Notes: generated by a model from the letters alone, not told the origin. A DNA stretch of 64,000 nucleotides from Nematostella vectensis (GCF_932526225.1 NC_064036.1:4837501-4901500); one strand, 5' to 3'. Counted from the stretch's first letter, positions 50,823-63,797 are shown. Program-made: numbers and translations.

Positions 50823-53800
50823 ATGGCTGCAGCCCAAATGTTTGGGGCAGAGAACCTTGGGCAGGGCCTGTTTGGGGTTCAGCTTGAGGTGAGGATGTCA
50901 CATGTTATATTTCATCACTGGTAATGCTGGTGATGCACAATTTCTTAGAATCAGACTGAATCCACATCCAGGCTGTCCACCTATACCCCCTTAAGGGAAA
51001 ATCAAGGGGATATTTCAAAGTATCATAGCATGTACAAAAGGTTGAGAGAGCAAGCCAATATTGAATATATTTTGTTTTTTATTTTGCTATTGCCTATATT
51101 TTATTCAAAGCAAAGTAGAAGCTGGCCTCTACTGAAGGGGGGATGGGGGGAGAACATAATACAGAGATGGGGATGAGGGAGGAGTACAGACACACCCTTA
51201 GCCGTTCCCCTATAATTGTTTTTACAATTACTGGCTGGGGGGACCAATATTTCAAATGGCTTAAGTTGCCAACTTGTGGGTATAACTAGGCCCTGGGGGG
51301 AGGTGGTGGGGTGGGGTGGGGTGACCCCCCAGAAAAGCAGACAGTGATCATCCTATCTTTTAGGGTATAAAATTTTGACAAACTGCTATTCCTTAGGGGG
51401 TGTTGAATAATTTTTCCAATTCTGCTATCCCTTAGGGTATAAAATTTGACCAACTGCTTTTCTTATTAGGGGTTTGTTTAAGGTTTTTCCAATTCTGCTA
51501 TCTCTTAAGGTATAAAACTAGAACATCTGCTATTCCTAAGTGGGTGTTTGACTTTTTTCTGATTCTGCTATCTCTTAGGGTTAAAAATTCCTTCTACCAC
51601 ACCCAATTTGCTATCCTTAGGTGTAAGAACCTCTGTTGACCACACCCAAAGTACAATAGCCAGGATTTTCTGAGGGGATGCATAGACATACATATCATAA
51701 GAAAAGTATATTTTTTTGCCAATCCATCTATATGAAGACTATTCTTAGCCATCAAAGGTGGTGTATGCACCTAGGAGTTTTGTTTTAATCAGAATTTATG
51801 ACAGCACTAAGGAACAGATAAAGAGCAATATGCCCCTTGTATTTCTTTTTAGCATTTTAACTGTTAAGACTAATTAGCTTCCCTACTATGTTGTTTAACC
51901 AATAGGTCACTGCGAAACTCCTTGAAGCTGAGAAGAAAAAGCTCACTCAGCTGCAGTTGTTTCAATCAGAACTTGAGGATGGCAAAAATGCCAGCATTGA
52001 TGGGGTAAGTAAAAAAGATAATAAAGGTAATAAGAATCAATTATGGATAGCAGGGAGGGGAGGGGGGGTGGGGGGACATTTTGATGTTATTAATTTTAAT
52101 TTACCGAAATGGAAATTTTTGGAAACTGGGATTTCTGTGGTGTGTGGTTGAATAAAGGAAGGCTGCGTTTACCTCACAAGCTAGCTCAAATTGTGTTCCC
52201 TTTGTTAGGGTGTATCTGAGATTTCTTCCCTCCCTCTCCACGTGTGACTGGTATCTGTTGTAAAAGATGTCAGGGTTCAAAATATTTTTTTCAATCTGCT
52301 AGATTTTGCCAACTCTGTGGATTTTGGTAAAAAAGCCTGCATACTCAAAATATAAGAGGGGAATACAGAAAAAAAGAGCCGGCGAAGAAAACAGTCGGCT
52401 TTCGCCGGCAGCCAGCTGCTATTTTGAACCCTGGATGTGGTATTTCCTTATGGGAAATGCCAGGCTTAGTTAAAGTCATGTACTTTACATATGTAATTTA
52501 TACTTGTGTTATATTATTTTGCAGACAAAAGAGTTGCAACAGCAGAAGTCAACTTATGCGTAAGTGTTTTTAATAATAATGAAATCAAATTTAATTTTTT
52601 TTTCTATCATCCTGTTGCGTGTTGTGACATAGAATCACAAACACAACATGGACAAATTTTTCCTGCAAGCATTCTTACCTCCCAGGAAACAGAGTATTTT
52701 TGCTGAAAAAAATAGTAATTTTTGGTGTCTCAAATGATCCTGTGCTCTATCTATCTACCAGCCGTTTGTCTGCTCAGCATCATCGCCTTACCAAGGAGTA
52801 TGAAGAAGCTGCCAGGGGTCTTCTTAGAAGGACCTCAAAACATAGAAAGGTATCATATATATTATATATATCACATCAAAATACATACTGCACCTTTCAA
52901 TTATCATCAACTTCAATGATTTTTGCTTTTCTTTCACAGTCAACCAGAAGTTTGCCTTCTCTCGGCTTTAAGCAGACTGTTAAAGCAAGGGTACGAATTA
53001 GTTCATTACTCTGGGAAACTTATGCAGGGGCATGTCCAGAGAAAAAATGTAGGGTGGGGTTCCTCAATAATTCACTTACCTCGGAACTGTTAAAAAAAGC
53101 CACCAAATTTGTCCTATTTAAAGCCCTGGTTTTCAAAGGGTCATTAGACCCCTCTTTTCTAAATCCCATAATAGGTTTGGTCATAGCCAAACAAAAAGTA
53201 AGAATGCAGACCATAGGGAACTCTAAAAGAGAAAAAAAGACAGATGTACTTGACATTTTTTTATTTTATTTAAATTCTAGCCAACAATTTTTGGAACTGT
53301 TGTTGGTGACCTGCAAAGAACAGAAGATGACAGGGTATGTTAAATGGTTGTGATTGTATCTCTCAGTTCTCATGGTATTTACCTTACAATATCATTTGTT
53401 TTACAGGAAGACAACATAAATCAATCAGATTTATCAGCATTCCATGGCCCTCGACTCTCCTCTGTCTCCAGTATGAATGGGGTATGTAGCAATAGATCAG
53501 TAAGGATGAAATAAGAAGGGCCGTTTCACTGATTATCTTTTAGTACAATTTGAAACAGATTTTTGTTATATGGATTAAAAAAAAATAATTTATGTTAGAG
53601 CAACATGTTGTGTACTTATTACAGTACCAAATCGTTGTAAGGAATATTTTAATCACCATCAGCTTATAACGATTCAAGTGGTAACAAAAAGCTTCTTGTT
53701 TTCCATATATTGGGGTCAAAGCCAAGATCCTACTTTGAATAATTTTATTGATGTGAAAACTCCTTTTATAGCGTGTGACATTTGACAATGGTCACTTGAT

Positions 53801-56800
53801 GTCTGGAAGCCTCGATGCACTTATTGAGAGACTTGTCCCTACTCCTACTTACTACCCAGATGTAAGTTGCAATATACACTGGCTGATTGCATGTCAGATG
53901 CTTATTGTAACTTCTTTATAATGATTCCTGTAGCTTAGCGCACGTGCCTCGTTTTCGTCTCTCCTAGCGCGCGATCGGTTTTCCATCTCTCCTAGCACCT
54001 TGCCCATCGTCTCCCCCCTCTCTCTTCATTCACTGATCCTTGCTAGGCATGCTATACTGCTAGTTTTTCGTATGCCCCTGGATTGCTTCGTCTATTGTAC
54101 CTTATATATGTTCTCTTCTTTCATCTTCTTGAAACGACACTTGGACTTATATTATACAGTGAAACTTTATTTTACGATTCTCTGGCTATTTACCTATAAT
54201 TGTCGTTTCATCCCTCTGGTAAATCGAATGTTTGCGTCAATTTTATAATGTATTCATTTAATTGTTCCTCAGCATTACAGGTTCACTGTGCATAACGTAC
54301 ATTTTGGGTGGACATCGTTTGGGGATGATGAGACTTGTGTTCGTGGTAGTGATGGTGATGATGATAAAATAATATTTTAGTTGTTTTTTTTTTTTTTCAG
54401 CGCACCTTTATCTTTGCATTCCTATTGTGTTGCCGCCTTTTCATACCACCGCCAAATCTCCTATCCCGAGTTTCGCAGGTAAAAATCTTATCTGACGAAG
54501 TAATGCCTGTAAATGCGAATTTTTGAGAAACATAAGAGTGTCTCTACCTTCGTGACACTGTCCTCCCTTGAGACAGGCTACTGGAAAGCTGTCAAGAGTT
54601 GTAGAGTGTTCTTTTTACCGTGGTAACCTGACCAATATCACTCAACATACTCGTCCAATCACAAGACAAAGGGGAAGTTGGCGAACTATTTTTAAGCTAG
54701 ACAGAAATGCTGATTATTTCGGCCAACATAATGTTGGTACTGTTTGTTGGTTATAATTTTACTTGCTTATTATCAAACACGCAAAAATAGCAAACGATAA
54801 CGTGCAATGGGGATATACTTACACACCAAAAATGACATGGACAATAGTAAAACACTGAGACCCCGATATAACGATCTCGGCTCACTTAACGTTTGATTTT
54901 TTGTCCAAAATACTATAGTAAAACGCAAGCTCTGATTGGTCGAGAAGAGTTGTCGATTATAGTACACATGCACATCGTCAATGAGCGCGCGCTGTTTACT
55001 AATTATTAAATATAAGTTTTGTTTTTGCATAAAAAGAGAAATATAATCTTATTTTTGGTGCGTTTTTCTTATAATCCACGGATTACGTCCATAGCGTGTC
55101 ATGAGCAAAACGCAACTTGATTCCGCCTCCTTGCGTTCATATTCATTCATGACACACGCTATAACGTATCTGTTTGTCTTTGCAGGCTTCAGCTAGTCGG
55201 ATGAAAGACTTGTCTATTGATAATGTAAGTGCTTCTGGAACCATTTTTTCCTAAGTTTATTTATCAAAATTTGTTTTTGTTGTTGATTAACATGATGCCA
55301 CCATGTTCGGTTTCCGTTTTCTTGTAAATCTTGTTCAGCGATCTTATCTTGGTCTATTTCTAGACTAAGAAACTTGCATTCAATCTTCTCCAACTTTTAA
55401 GGTAAATCTTGATATAGAAAGATCTGCTTGTTTTATTATTTCGCCTTAGAAAATGTGAAAAAAATGTGTTACATGTTAAAAATAAATACTTTTTTTCTAG
55501 CGAATGGGCCGAAACGTTCACGAATGACTTTCGAGACGAAGTTATGATGATGCATTTTAAGGACATTACCACGTACTGCGGCACTCTAAGCGCTGTAAGT
55601 AAAGTATGTTTCACATTGGAAGACTCTAGTTCCCATGAAATTTTACTTGGACCTAATCTAATTTGTCTAACAGGAACATCGGAAAGTTGTTGGAGATACC
55701 ACGCAGTCTCTTTTCAAAAAGGTTCGCGCTCATTGCCTCCTACTTCTTTAGTTAGTTACATAATATAGAGACTTTTGTAAATGTTATTTTGAAATTACAT
55801 TTGTGTGTGTTTTTTCACTGGGCTTCACTTAAAAAATGGCACGTTCCCAAGTATGCTTGGAGATTTGAAAGTGGCTACGTGTTGGCTAAAAAAATAAAGT
55901 CGCATTTGATGGTTTTAGCTTGCCTCTTTGGACAAATATGACGAAGTACTAAGTAGAGCAACAGCAGCAGTCGAAGACAGAAAGCTGACCACCTCCAGCC
56001 ACTACAAGGTAACAGACATCTTTCATCTTAGCAAATTAAATCTTCTTTAAAAAGTGGCTTCATAAAAACTTTACTGAAAATTCCCTGTTTTTTTCAGAGT
56101 GTACTGGAAGTATGCTCCAGTCCAACGATCATGGCGCAGCAACTGAGTTTGATTGAACTGGTACGTCTCATTGTGCTATTGAACGTAGTTTGACACAAAT
56201 AATAAATAATTGATACCTTTTAAGATTAAGACTTTTAGTTTTCTATATATTTATTGTATTCAACAATAATACATCCTCTCGCTGTTTTATTTGAAACCTT
56301 TTGCTTTAAGGCACATGTCTTTTGTATTATCATTCTCGAAGCCCTAAATATCTATTTATTTTCTAAGATACACGAGTTATCGACTGCTAAATATCTATTA
56401 ATTTTCTAGGTACATGTCTTAGGCATATGTCTAATTCATTATCACTCCCGGTCCTTAATATCCTTAGTCCTTAATATCTATCAATTTTCAAGATACATGA
56501 GTTCTCCAGTGCTTAATATCTATAAATTTTCTAGATATATATTTTCTAAACTACTTTTATACTTCAAAGAGTTGTTTCTCTTTAGTTTACAGCTCATATT
56601 TGGTCAAAGGGATATATTTTCTGATAGCTTACCGTATTCAGATCTGGTGCATTTTTTTGTATTTTTTAGGCTGTCTATATACTACCTTTAGGTCTTTTAG
56701 TAGTGTTCATGGGAAAAGCCAAGTGTTTCAAGCTGCATACGGTCGCCCACGTTCACTTGTTTAACCTGTGGCTCATCAACATCTGCATGCTTCTTTAAAA

Positions 56801-59800
56801 GGATTCATGAACAGAAAAAAGTATTTATATATGGTCTCAGTGTTTTTCAAAGACGAATCTACCATGACGGGCGCGGTCCCTATATACAGTTGTTTTATGA
56901 GTCGTACATCTAAGGCTTGCCAGCCGTGTTCTTAATGATGTATCCAGTTTTTATTTATATTTTAAGTCCGCAGATCCAACTTGGGTGACGATGCTGTTTT
57001 ATTTTTGTTTGGAATATTCCAAACTCTCGTCATTTTTAATACAATTTTCCCTGTATTACTAGTCACTTTATAAACAGACTTGAGCTGTTTCAGTTGCAGA
57101 ATGGGTTCAAATGAGCCACGAGCAGGCTGAAGTTTTACTTACTTTTAAATTGGCGCCACGATAGCGGCGCGAATGCGCGTCTCTTAGAATCCAACACCGC
57201 TTTCCGTTATCAAGGCGCCCAAGTTAGAGTGGTGTGCGAAAACAAAAGGTGCCTTTTTTGCGGGCGTGTAAATTAATAAGTTATCACTAGGAAGCCATTA
57301 AGGTGCATTTGTAGCTAGACGAAGGTCCCGTAGCTTTCCTGTTTAATGTTTGCCCGTATCATGACCGTATCATGACCTTCCAGAAGTAGAAATGGAATCT
57401 TTGGTCGCTGTCTACGGTGGTCAAACTTGAGGTTTGAGGCTTGATCAAATTATAATTGTTCGAGGCTAGACGATGGTTATGTTTTGGAACTCTAGTGTCA
57501 TGTCTAGACGTTGGTACTTTAACACTTCAATATTCACCCATATCGTGGTTGCTAGACGATGGTTATGATATATACCCTAGTGCTAAGGCTAGGCGGTGGT
57601 AGTGTAAAACCCCAATATCTAGACTTGTAAATGCTTTGGGTTTGAGGCTAGACGATGGTTATGCTATATACTCTAGTTTCAAGACTAGACGATGGTAGTG
57701 TGACATTCCAATGTCTGCCCATGTCGTGAGGACTTCTGTTTGCTCTTCCAGCCGCCTCCTTGTGAAGTTTTTCGTGTGGTAATTGTACGAGTGTCTTTGC
57801 CGCTGTTATGAATTCCTTTAGACGCTGCAAAAAGCTTCTTTACCCCCTCTCGGTAGTTTTTCATGAAGAGCAGACACAGGAATGGGTTGACTGCGGTGTT
57901 TGCATAGCACATGAACTGCGCTCCAAACCATAAAGATTCCCAGTTTGCTGGTGCGTTAGAGAACTCCCATTCCCACCCGTAGCTCACCACGGTCAACACC
58001 CCGAAGTAGGGGCCCCAGCAGACGCCGAAAGCAAGCACGATACCGAACGATAACAGAGTCACGCTCCGGTTAATACGCTCACGCTTCTGTTTCACGGCCT
58101 TAGTGGGTTTGAACCTGACGGGGCTAGCGCGCAGCTTGTACAAAATGAGGATATAGACGACGATCATGAACGCAAAAGGGATCATAATAAAGAGTGTCAG
58201 AAGAAGCGAGATGTACACATCACGCGCTGCCTCGTTTTCAAACGCGGGCTCCCAGCTCATTATACAGCAGTCGCTCTCGTTCAAGCGGAACGTGTAGAAA
58301 TGTGGCAAGCAGAAAGCGGCCGCGATAAACCAGGTTAGAGCAATAAGACACTTGCGGAAAGTCGAGTTAAGGCGGGAGGCTTTGAAGGGGAAAAATACGG
58401 CTGTGAGTCGCTCCGATGATAGGTAAACCAGGCTTGTGATGGACACGATAGGCGACAGGTCGGAAACGAAGAATACAAACTTACAGAAGAAGTTCCCAAG
58501 CGGACCGCGCACGCGCCAGACCAGGGAACCACTCGATAACTCGATAATTTGCCTCGTGAGGGCAAACACCGGCACCAGCACATCAGATACTGCGATATTC
58601 ACAATGATGTAGTTGATGGTGCTGTGCATCTCTTTGTTCTTGTAAACCACGAGGCACAGCACAACATTGCCCAGGAGCGAGACTATAATGACCAGAACAA
58701 AGGCTGCTATTTTCAATTCGGTTGTCTCTGCCATCGCCCCGCCAAATCCACAGAAATTCTGCCCGGGTATCGTGGTGTTATTAGCCATTCCCTCAAAGAA
58801 GTATTCCCGCTTCGCTACTCAGGACAGTCTATAAGATAGCGCTGTCTTGTTTGCGCGGTTCGCGTATTTTTATATCAAACCATTTGCATTAATTAATCAC
58901 CCCCCAAGTGTAGATATGCAATTGGCTCGAACGTTGTTTTTACCATTGACGTAAACTAGTTGATGATTTCGTTTGAAATTTTAAGCTCGTGCTGCGCCTT
59001 GAAAATATTTCTCTAAATCGAAATAACCGATGATCCATTGCAACGCCTATCAAACACCAATGTGTACAAAACTTTCTCTAGTTCACGGAAGATATAATCC
59101 AGTTTCTTATCGAAGCTATAATCCAGCTCTTAGCTCCTGATCGTTAAATTCTGACTAGAATAATAAGGAATATGATTTAGTTTGAAGCGGTTTTTTTTCC
59201 TATTTCCAGCGTCTGGGCAGAAAAAAAGGGTCTGATTTTGCGTGCTTTGTCAGTTGGCAATAAACTTCAACCCTTTGGCTATTGTACCCCCTTAACTAAC
59301 TTCCACCTGTTCTACTGTTCCATCTATTTGTGGACAATAGCAATAGTACGATTTACTATAGGATAAGCACAAAAGATGCAACCGCGTCACAAAATATACC
59401 TTTAATGCCCTTTTTTACGTTAGCTTACCGTTTCCGCCGTTACCTCCCAATAATAAATAACCAATACTCTTTTTATTAAGTACAAAATTGAGCTCAAGTA
59501 AAAAAAAAGGCTGTGTCCCTAATTATCCGATTCGCAGTTTGCTCCGATTATTCTCTGGCTTGCTGTCAAATTGAGGAATTCTTTAATGATAGGCACGTCT
59601 TCTCATATTCTACTGATCGGTGTTCGCACTAAGGGTAGGCAGATGAGATAATAGTCTCTAAACACTCTTGGGAGTCACGGGCCAGCTGCTTTACGTGCAG
59701 CGATCAACTTCCATACCGTCCATTTTGATGATTTCCCTCTACTTGTGAACATGCACCGTGGGTATTAAGTCACCCATACCTACATACTTCTCAGACTATT

Positions 59801-62800
59801 AGATTTATTGACAATAGAATCACGACAGTACAATTGTGGGGTGTTTTTGTCTTCATTAAACGACGATATCTACGAAATTAAGTGCTTCCAATCATATAAA
59901 GAGTAATATATAAGCTTTTGAAACCCGCTGGTAGGAGATATTAATCGCAACATGTTTAGAGTGAGGGCGGTTGGGTTGTTTGAGTCTAACCGTCTGCCGG
60001 TGTGTGGGTTGTGCACTTAATGCTGGTATTCGATAATGCCCAACTGTTTATCCAATTATCTTGCGGCTTCCCACAAGTGTATAGCTACTTCAGAATGGTT
60101 ATAACGTCACAACAATAGCCCAGCTGCCAGGGGTATTTTCTTTTCGTTTCCAATAATATTTTAATTAGCTATAAGTTTAACCCTTTTCATAACGAGACTG
60201 CCTTATCATTTTCGACTCATTCCGTTCTTTTTTTTCTTTCAAATTGTCTGCACCTCGATTGAAAGTGTTTTTTTTTTTTTTACATTTTTCAAAGCTGGGC
60301 CACACTCTCGAAATATAAATATATGTTTTTGAATGGTCACCCTTTGCGAACAAATTAACAACAGCAAAGAGTCCTATTTGCCACACCTTCTTTATAAATG
60401 CTTTCATTCGATATTGGGAAGACGAATTATGTCCACATGAAATCTCAAAATAACTTTAAGCTAACAAGTTTTTATACTGCATTGACGTAAATCCAATAAA
60501 AAATATCCAGCAGGTTGCCCAAATCAGCCAGCTTTATCTCACTTGGTAATTTGCTGCCAATATGGCGGCTGACCTGTTCATCCTACTCATGCAAGCGCTT
60601 AAAAATCAAGGTTGCAGACGTGACTTACACTCAAAACATGTGGCATTCGACAGTCATAACCACGGTGATTGTATATATTTTAGTATGCCGACGGAAAAGC
60701 GTGTTAATATAAGCAGTCGCTTATGACAATGTCAGCTTCAACTGGAAATATAATAATGCCCTTGACATAATGGCTAAAAAGATTCGTTATGTGTTGTCCA
60801 CTTAGGAAACTCGGGCGTGCTATTTGTTTAATTCTGACTGGTCAGTTCCTGTGGGTACATAAGTTTCCGTCTATAATATATATTTTCTAAATTAGGAACT
60901 CTTTTCGGCTTTGCATACAGTTTTATTATTTTATCCTGTAATGACAATTTTGATCGTTTTTTCCACAAAATAGGCAATTTGGCTTTTCTAAAATTAATTA
61001 ACCTATTTGCCCTTTGCCGCTAGCGATAACCACTCTAGGAGTAGAATGTTTTTTTTCAATTATTTTTTATACAAAGCACTTCTCACTGGTGCATTGCTTA
61101 TTATATGATCGGCTTAAGAAAAAAGTATGTTTTTGCTTTAAAGCAATTAAAAATTGTATTACATGCACTAATTGAAATAGACGTGTTACCAAGGGAGGCT
61201 GCGTGTACCTGTCGCCAAACGGCCATTTTTTTATTATGACTTTTTATTATATATAAGTCCCCGTCTAGCAAATGCGACGTATGGGAGGTGTTTTTTTAAT
61301 CCCTTTTCAGAGCTAAAATTCCTCTTCAGAGCTGCGAATTTCTGTTGTCATGAGACAGGCAATTAGAACTATTATATTAAACTGAGAGTTAGTGACCACA
61401 TCAAAGATTTTATCATTTTTGGACTTAGTTGCAACAGTTTTCAATTGATAATGCCAGTGTCTTCGACATTTTAATTATAATTTCCCACTAACAACATCTT
61501 TGTAGTCCCTGTTCTTCTTCACCCCACACCTTCCTTGTCCGTGTCTAAAAACAGCTTTCCCTGTTTTGTTGTCTACATTTTATTATAAACGTGAGTGCAA
61601 TATGGGCTTTATTCGCGTTGTTATTGCCTGAAGTCACCAGCTAACGAATGTTCTGGGTTCTGCACCAGGAACGCCTGGCGAATATCGGACCTGAGGAGTT
61701 TGTACAAACGTTCATTCCCCGCGATGAAGCCGACTTCAAGGTGAGCTTCATGTCTCAATGTCTAGCCTCCTTGTTTCGAAAAAAAAGGGAGTGGAGAGAA
61801 ACAAAAGGGCGGGGGGAGGGGGCTTCGTGAAAATAAAATGGCCCTCTAAGGGAGGCTCTTAACTTATTGTTCATATGAATTATACTGAAATCCTGGGGGT
61901 TGTTAATTTTTTTTACAATCCCAAAGTATTATTTATAAAATCGGGGAGCAATCCTTAAATTCCTCCGCACAACGATAAGCTCCTTATCATTTTAGAAATT
62001 TTAGAAATAATGCCTATCCTGTGGTATATCAAGAAAAAGGGCTTGGACAGTTGTCTTAAGAGTCTTAAGTCCCCTTCCTTTTATAATGATGCCACAGGTA
62101 GCCCAGTCCTGGAAGGCGATAAAAAAGTTACTATCCCGTAGGGGGTTTCATCATCATGTTATGAAGAAGAGAATAATATGTACTCTTGTACTCTTGTAAA
62201 GCTGATTATAGTACAGCGGTTGTTGAACCGCTGAATTAAATACTCAAAAGACCTTTCCGTAAATGACAACACGCGGCATGAAAGCGAATATAAGTATCCA
62301 ACGTTTAATGTGGCATGGCGGGGTAGCCTGCTAGCCGGCTCCAAAGTGGGCTTATTCGGAAATTCCTGTTTCCATTCGGACTCCCGTCTCGTGCTTTTTT
62401 GTGCGTCACAGAATTCCGAAACTCCGAATAAGCCCAATGGAGAGCCGGAGGGCAGGCTAATGGCGGGGGTTTGTCGAGTTTTGGAGTCGGCAATAAAGGT
62501 CCTGTGAAGAATACTAAATTTACACTCTATCACGTTCCTGAAAATCGGGCAACTCGCGACATCACAAAGACGCGGAAATGAAATGGAATAAGCAATTAAC
62601 AAATATCAAAGCTAAATATATTCACCCGACTCTAACATTGTCACGCTCGGTTCCAGTCCACTCTCAGCTACATCAAGAGGACCAGCAGCTTAGAGGCGTA
62701 CGTGGAATGGTTCAACAGGCTTGGTTACCTTGTCGCCACGGAAATATGTCTGGTAAGTGACCATGGGTATGACGTCACTAAAGCTGTACTTTCAACTGAA

Positions 62801-63797
62801 AAGACTCCTATTTTGTAAATGTATACTACTATGAAGGAGGTTAAGGATGATAGAGGTATTTGACAACCCTATAGTTCACGATTCATCGAAAGATTCGAAG
62901 CTCTTGTAGGTTTTCAACTTGTTGACTTACTTTTTATATACTTATTTTGTCTATTGTAGACTTTTCTTTTATGTGGACAGCGTTCACCCAAGAAGTTCCC
63001 GGCCGCCAACGCAAGAAGTAGCGAAAATTTGCTCTGTCTAGATTAAAAATAGAATATTGTTCAGTGTTGACGGAAAATTGCATTTTTTAAATACTGAAGT
63101 TCTTACACTCAGAACCATTTCATCAATATGAAAAAAAGAATAAAAATAGAATATTGTTCAGTGTTGACGGAAAATTGCATTTTTAAAATACTGACGTTCT
63201 TACACTCAGAACCATTTCATCAATATGAAAAAAGAATTCCGTTATAACGTAACCTATACTTCACACAATCACAAACCCTCTGTGAGATACCATGTTTGAT
63301 GCTTGTTTAGATGTCCTCTTCCACACCCTAAATCAGTGCCATAGGGAGGGCCTATAAATCTTATATTTTATATTCTTATATTCACTATCACAGGGTCATA
63401 ACAAGAAAGTCCGGGCAAAGGTGATTGATTACTTTATCGAGGTGGCCACGGATTGTTACGACAGGGGAAACTTCAATTCTGCCATGGCTATCATTGGTGT
63501 GTGATTATTGTAGACATGTGGCACAAACACCTGAAAATAAGAAGCAGGTCCTTGTTTTCTTAAATCATCATCATGATGCAGCTGCAAGGCTATGCAAGAA
63601 TCCAATTTGTTGAAGTAGGAACTTGCCATTTGAATATTAAGACCTTGTTAATACTAACTCCCAAGGTCCCACGATCGCTGTTTTTTTTTTTTTTACTGTA
63701 TTCCTGGTCCTGTGTCCCTTGAATCTTTTTTTGTTTATTGTGCGGTTTTCTTTCAGCTGGAATCAATATGAGTCCTGTAGCACGCTTAAAGAAAACG
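50823..63797 (+). CDS. RASGEF1: RASGEF1-type guanine nucleotide exchange factor, 5' part (3' end outside window)
   Basis: Exons: 50823-50888, 51906-52004, 52525-52559, 52762-52849, 52940-52990, 53281-53334, 53407-53481, 53772-53861, 54401-54478, 55186-55224, 55364-55401, 55501-55594, 55674-55721, 55919-56008, 56098-56160, 61669-61740, 62657-62752, 63394-63496, 63757-63797; 440 codons, all in phase. N-terminus (MAAAQMFGAENLG) predicts a coiled coil (LLEAEKKKLTQLQLFQSELE) not present in human RASGEF1B. REM domain from residue 157 (LMSGSLDALIERLVPTPTYY PDRTFIFAF). CDC25 domain starts near residue 316 with IMAQQLSLIEL, ERLANIGPEEFVQ, LEAYVEWFNRLGYLVATEIC and AGINMSPVARLKKT, all close to vertebrate RASGEF1; its C-terminal half is beyond the edge. 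Family members act on Rap2/Ras-type GTPases. ATG chosen for its good context (ACCAATGG) in an exon preceded by an acceptor. Confidence 0.9.
51345..51640 (+). repeat. Degenerate tandem repeat of about 85 bp, four copies
   Basis: Copies share TTCTGCTATCYCTTAGGGTA and AAAATTTGACCAACTGCTAT, decayed. In the RASGEF1 intron 50889-51905. Confidence 0.7.
56310..56540 (+). repeat. Degenerate repeat, TTAATATCTATYAATTTTCT motif
   Basis: Four to five decayed copies of TAAATATCTATTAATTTTCT A plus RATACATGAGTT. At the left end of the large RASGEF1 intron. Confidence 0.65.
57458..57735 (-). repeat. Degenerate repeats of about 100 bp overlapping the receptor stop codon
   Basis: Three units share GAGGCTAGACGATGGTTATG, a TATAYYCTAGTGYYA segment and CTAGACGATGGTAGTGT. 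The last unit includes the stop and the final codons (HTTIV) of the receptor, read on the minus strand. Confidence 0.75.
57685..58788 (-). CDS. Rhodopsin-class (class A) G-protein-coupled receptor, intronless
   Basis: 367 residues, single exon. TM1 VIIVSLLGNVVLCLVV (GN), TM2 IIVNIAVSDVLVPVF, conserved Cys102 at the start of TM3, ERL at residues 126-128 in place of DRY, TM5 LLLTLFIMIPFAFMIVVYI, TM6 GVCWGPYF (CWxP), TM7 ANTAVNPFLCLLFM with NPxxC instead of NPxxY, and a basic helix 8 (NYREGVKKLF). N-terminal NNTT and NES sites could be glycosylated. The C-terminus TTIV fits a class I PDZ ligand. Looks like a neuropeptide-receptor-type class A GPCR, but ligand cannot be named. It lies antisense in a RASGEF1 intron. 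Confidence 0.92.
   Translation of the reverse strand: MANNTTIPGQNFCGFGGAMAETTELKIAAFVLVIIVSLLGNVVLCLVVYKNKEMHSTINYIIVNIAVSDVLVPVFALTRQIIELSSGSLVWRVRGPLGNFFCKFVFFVSDLSPIVSITSLVYLSSERLTAVFFPFKASRLNSTFRKCLIALTWFIAAAFCLPHFYTFRLNESDCCIMSWEPAFENEAARDVYISLLLTLFIMIPFAFMIVVYILILYKLRASPVRFKPTKAVKQKRERINRSVTLLSFGIVLAFGVCWGPYFGVLTVVSYGWEWEFSNAPANWESLWFGAQFMCYANTAVNPFLCLLFMKNYREGVKKLFAASKGIHNSGKDTRTITTRKTSQGGGWKSKQKSSRHGQTLECHTTIV
58789..61668. other. Rest of the RASGEF1 intron, no gene
   Basis: AT-rich sequence, presumably with the receptor promoter just right of 58788. GCCAATATGGCGGCTGACC near 60554 resembles a YY1-type motif. No repeats of note recognised. Confidence 0.4.
62324..62460. mobile_element. 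Foldback element, TAGCCTGC family (copy 5)
   Basis: TAGCCTGCTAGCCGGCTCCA and TGGAGAGCCGGAGGGCAGGC TA inverted, with inner arms GGGCTTATTCGGAAATTCC / GGAATTCCGAAACTCCGAAT AAGCCC. Exact TGGCGGGG on both flanks (62316-62323, 62461-62468). Confidence 0.88.
63047..63235 (+). repeat. 97-bp tandem duplication
   Basis: AAATAGAATATTGTTCAGTG through CATCAATATGAAAAAA occurs twice with about three differences. In the RASGEF1 intron 62753-63393. Confidence 0.92.

Larger units (their letters stand above)
56161..61668 (+). other. 5.5-kb RASGEF1 intron hosting an antisense receptor gene
   Basis: By far the largest intron of the gene; it splits the linker at LSLIEL/ERLANIGPEEF. Contains the intronless receptor at 57685-58788 and its 3' repeats; the remainder (58790-61660) shows no gene. 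Confidence 0.8.

Noticed and set aside
52700-53353. Plus-strand open frame of 217 residues
   Set aside because: Intron read-through joining real RASGEF1 exons at 52762, 52940 and 53281; the spliced model is supported by phase and homology.
62159-62602. Minus-strand open frame of 147 residues
   Set aside because: It crosses the foldback element at 62324-62460 and has no recognisable motif.
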